64,000 bases of DNA from contig NZ_AP014627.1 of NCBI RefSeq assembly GCF_001547895.1, positions 1,491,501-1,555,500 on the forward strand. The letters are read 5' to 3'. The stretch comes from Pseudomonas sp. Os17 (GTDB lineage Bacteria > Pseudomonadota > Gammaproteobacteria > Pseudomonadales > Pseudomonadaceae). Of this stretch, positions 62,008 to 64,000 are shown piece after piece (within the stretch, counting starts at the first letter, position 1; each line of letters starts with the position of its first letter). The notes beneath the pieces are model-generated. The model ran no database searches, was not told the DNA's origin, and saw only the letters and a program-made list of their open reading frames with translations. The position numbers and the translations under genes were made by a program.

Positions 62008-62970
62008 ATGCAGCGTCGTCATTTTCTCCAACTCTCGGCCCTGGCCGGCCTGGCCGCCGCCTTGCCGCGCCTGGGCCTGGGGGCCGCCGTGGACCTATCC
62101 GGGGTCACCCTGAATGTCGCCACCTACAAGGGCGCGGCGCCGAGCTTCTTTGCCGAGGCGGGCATTGAGCCGCCGCCCTACAAGGTCAGGTACGCCGAGT
62201 TCACCGGCGGCAACCTGAGCTTCGAGGCCCTGGTCAGCGGCACCCTGGACATCTCGCCGATGAGCGAGATCCCGCCGATCTTCGGCATCAAGAACCACGC
62301 CCCGGTGAAGCTGATCGCGGTGCTCACCGGCGACGTCAACAACCAGGCCTTCATCGTGCCCAAGGGCTCTGCGGTGCAGTCGGTGGCCGAGCTCAAGGGC
62401 AAGCGCATCGGCTACATCCGCTCCACCAGCTCGCACTACTTTCTGCTCAAGGCACTGAAGGAACAGGGCCTGGGTTTTGCCGACATCGTGCCCATGGCGC
62501 TGACCCCGCAAGACGGTTTCGCCGCCTTCCAGAACGGCGCCCTGGATGCCTGGGTCAGCTTCGGCTACTTCATCCAGCTGGCGGAACTGCGGGCCGGGGC
62601 CCGGGTGCTGAAGACCGGCCAGGGCTACCTGTCCGGCAACTACGTGATCGCCGCCAACCAGAACAGCATTGCCGACCCGCTCAAGCACGCGGCGATCACC
62701 GACTACATCCTGCGCGAATACCGCGCCTGGCAATGGATCGCCAGCCATCCCGAGGAATGGGCCACCAAGAGCGCCAAGATTCTTGGCATGCCCCGGGAAG
62801 TGTTCCTGGCCCAATACCGCGCCCAGAGCGGCCCACGACTGTTGCAACCGGTGGACGACGCGGCGGTGAAATCCCAGCAGGACGTGGCCGACCTGTTCTT
62901 CGAAGCCGGCGTCCTGCCCCAGCAGCTGGATGTTTCCGGGCTGTGGGACCGCAGCTTCCACTGGTCCTGA
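62008..62970 (+). CDS. ABC transporter substrate-binding protein (SsuA/aliphatic sulfonate type), Tat-like leader
   Basis: 320 residues from ATG 62008 (an upstream TTG is in frame). Leader MQRRHFLQLSALAGLAAALPRLGLG has a twin-Arg (RR) and hydrophobic region, suggesting Tat or Sec export. The NMT1/SsuA-like body follows: YAEFTGGNLSFEALVSGTLDISPMSEIPPIFG, VAELKGKRIGYIRSTSSHYFLLKALKEQGL, FQNGALDAWVSFGYFIQLAE. Works with the permease and ATPase at 56951-58555, from which it is separated by four genes and the repeat array. Confidence 0.92.
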   Translation: MQRRHFLQLSALAGLAAALPRLGLGAAVDLSGVTLNVATYKGAAPSFFAEAGIEPPPYKVRYAEFTGGNLSFEALVSGTLDISPMSEIPPIFGIKNHAPVKLIAVLTGDVNNQAFIVPKGSAVQSVAELKGKRIGYIRSTSSHYFLLKALKEQGLGFADIVPMALTPQDGFAAFQNGALDAWVSFGYFIQLAELRAGARVLKTGQGYLSGNYVIAANQNSIADPLKHAAITDYILREYRAWQWIASHPEEWATKSAKILGMPREVFLAQYRAQSGPRLLQPVDDAAVKSQQDVADLFFEAGVLPQQLDVSGLWDRSFHWS

Positions 62971-62976
62971 CCCCTT

Positions 62977-63274
62977 GTAGGAGCCGGCTTGCCGGCGAAT
63001 AGGCCCTTGAGTCCTGCAATGATCTCGGGGCCGCCTTCGCTGGCAAGCCAGCTCCTACAGGTACACGCCCATGCTGATATTTGCGTAGGAGCCGGCTTGC
63101 CGACGAATAGGCCCTTGAGTCCTGCAATGATCTCGGGGCCGCCTTCGCTGGCAAGCCAGCTCCTACAGGTACACGCCCATGCTGATATTTGCGTAGGAGC
63201 CGGCTTGCCGGCGAATAGGCCCTTGAGCCCTGCAACGATCTCGGGGCCGCTTTCGCTGGCAAGCCCGCTCCTAC
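62977..63274. repeat. tandem REP array, three units of 108 bp
   Basis: Units start at 62977, 63085 and 63193 (GTAGGAGCCGGCTTGCCGGCG or near match) and end with GGCAAGCCAGCTCCTAC. Units are nearly identical, including the spacer GTACACGCCCATGCTGATAT. The orientation pairs inside each unit make a BIME-type palindrome. Lies between the substrate-binding gene and the dipeptidase gene. Confidence 0.92.
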
Positions 63275-63314
63275 GGTCCGATGGGGCGATTTCTTTGATT
63301 GGCCAGGAGGCCCG

Positions 63315-64000
63315 ATGTTTTCTCGAACCTTGCTGTGCCTGGCGCTGGTCAGCCCCTGGGCGCTGGCCGCCAGCCCGGCGCAATCGTTGCACCAGCGCCT
63401 GACGGTGCTCGACAGCCACCTCGATACCCCGATGCAACTGGCCCGCCCCGGGTGGGACATCACTCAGCGCCATGACTATCGGGACGACCTGTCCCAGGTC
63501 GACCTGCCACGGATGAAAGAGGGCGGGCTGGACGGCGGGTTCTGGGCCATCTTCACCCCACAGGGCCCGCTCAACGCCGAGGGCCGGACCCTGGCCAGCG
63601 AACATGGGCTGGCGGTGCTGGCGCGGATCCGCGATCTGATCGCCGCCCACCCCGATGATTTGGCCCTGGCCCTGCAGGCCAGCGATGTTCCGGCCATCGT
63701 CGCCCGTGGCCAGCGAGTGGTCTTCATCAGCATGGAGAACGCCGAGCCCCTGGCCGCCGATCCGGCCCGCTTGCACACCTATTACCGCCAGGGCCTGCGC
63801 ATGCTCGGCCTGGTGCACTCGGCCAACAACGATTTCGCCGACTCCGCCACCGCCCTGCCGCAGTGGCATGGCCTGAGCCCGGCAGGGCGCGAACTGGTGG
63901 CCGAGGCCAATCGCCTGGGCATCCTGCTAGACGTGTCCCATGCCTCGGACCAGGTATTCGACCAGGTCCTGGCCCTGTCCCGCGCGCCGATCATTGCCTC
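63315..64000 (+). CDS. membrane dipeptidase, peptidase M19 (3' end outside window)
   Basis: At least 228 residues; the gene runs out of the window. Signal peptide about 1-18 (MFSRTLLCLALVSPWALA). M19 zinc motif DSHLDTP (H and D ligands) at about residues 34-40, the conserved Glu in VFISMENAEPLA, and LVHSANNDFADSAT plus LLDVSHASDQVF. Cleaves dipeptides, including cysteinyl-glycine type. It follows sulfur-uptake genes, so it could release Cys- or S-conjugate residues; that is inference. Confidence 0.9.
   Translation, partial: MFSRTLLCLALVSPWALAASPAQSLHQRLTVLDSHLDTPMQLARPGWDITQRHDYRDDLSQVDLPRMKEGGLDGGFWAIFTPQGPLNAEGRTLASEHGLAVLARIRDLIAAHPDDLALALQASDVPAIVARGQRVVFISMENAEPLAADPARLHTYYRQGLRMLGLVHSANNDFADSATALPQWHGLSPAGRELVAEANRLGILLDVSHASDQVFDQVLALSRAPIIA

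Noticed and set aside
62977..63274. Possible CRISPR array because of regular repeated units.
   Set aside because: The units are 108 bp with conserved spacers and palindromic REP ends, and there are no cas genes; CRISPR repeats are shorter and spacers differ.
1..64000. tRNA, rRNA, phage or insertion-sequence genes.
   Set aside because: None was seen by eye: no cloverleaf-like stretch, no transposase or integrase motifs. A tRNAscan or Infernal run would be decisive.

Overview
The window is about 65% G+C and reads as the chromosome of a Pseudomonas of the P. fluorescens group (P. protegens/chlororaphis-like). The grounds are pcaBDC followed by an OprD-family porin, a Ttg/Emh/MexAB-type RND pump with its TetR repressor, a XenB-like reductase, olsBA, an ECF/FecR/TonB-receptor unit, and many Pseudomonas-style REP palindromes. 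No tRNA, rRNA, CRISPR array, transposase or phage gene was recognised. Both window ends cut through genes (pcaB at the left, an M19 dipeptidase at the right).

Layout. 0-3.2 kb: end of the protocatechuate pathway (pcaB, pcaD, pcaC) and a convergent porin gene. 3.2-7.8 kb: a compact operon that looks like a small RiPP (modified peptide) locus. It has an NHLP/Os1348-like precursor peptide, a GNAT acetyltransferase, a HExxH putative peptide-modification protein, and one polypeptide joining a DUF692/MNIO-like domain to a SagB-type nitroreductase domain. It is preceded by an A+T-rich leader. This is the most interesting locus here. 7.8-14.6 kb: tripartite RND efflux pump and divergent TetR regulator with a recognisable operator. 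14.7-21.6 kb: EamA permease, XenB-like reductase, MFS pump, ArsR regulator next to a large dyad, acyl-carrier-protein phosphodiesterase, ornithine-lipid genes olsB-olsA, and a shortened acyl-CoA dehydrogenase homologue. 21.8-28.3 kb: serine hydrolase and small membrane protein, then M20 hydrolase, MHS-type transporter, amidase and IclR regulator. 28.5-36.1 kb: YceI protein, cardiolipin synthase, GH3 beta-glucosidase, and a LemA plus three TPM-domain gene cluster.

36.3-48.9 kb: methyltransferase, DJ-1/PfpI protein, ribbon-helix-helix protein, then a GntR-family regulator with two DNA-binding domains facing a seven- or eight-gene operon. The operon encodes an amidase, a 293-residue polysaccharide-deacetylase-fold hydrolase resembling cyclic imide hydrolase, an MFS permease, two short-chain dehydrogenases, a small protein, a CobW-type GTPase and a leaderless solute-binding-like protein. 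Two matching 31-bp operators lie in the divergent region. I infer cyclic imide or amide catabolism. A small toxin-antitoxin-like pair follows.

49-53.3 kb: TonB-dependent receptor (probably heme-type), FecR anti-sigma and ECF sigma factor with a Fur-like site. 53.5-64 kb: a sulfur-metabolism region with a four-domain rhodanese and cysteine-dioxygenase-like protein divergent from a LysR regulator. It continues with an SsuBC-like ABC transporter, acyl-CoA dehydrogenase/SfnB-like monooxygenase, 2-hydroxyacid dehydrogenase, class II aldolase, SsuA-like binding protein and an M19 dipeptidase, interrupted by two tandem repeat arrays.

All functions are read by eye from protein sequence. No database search was possible.
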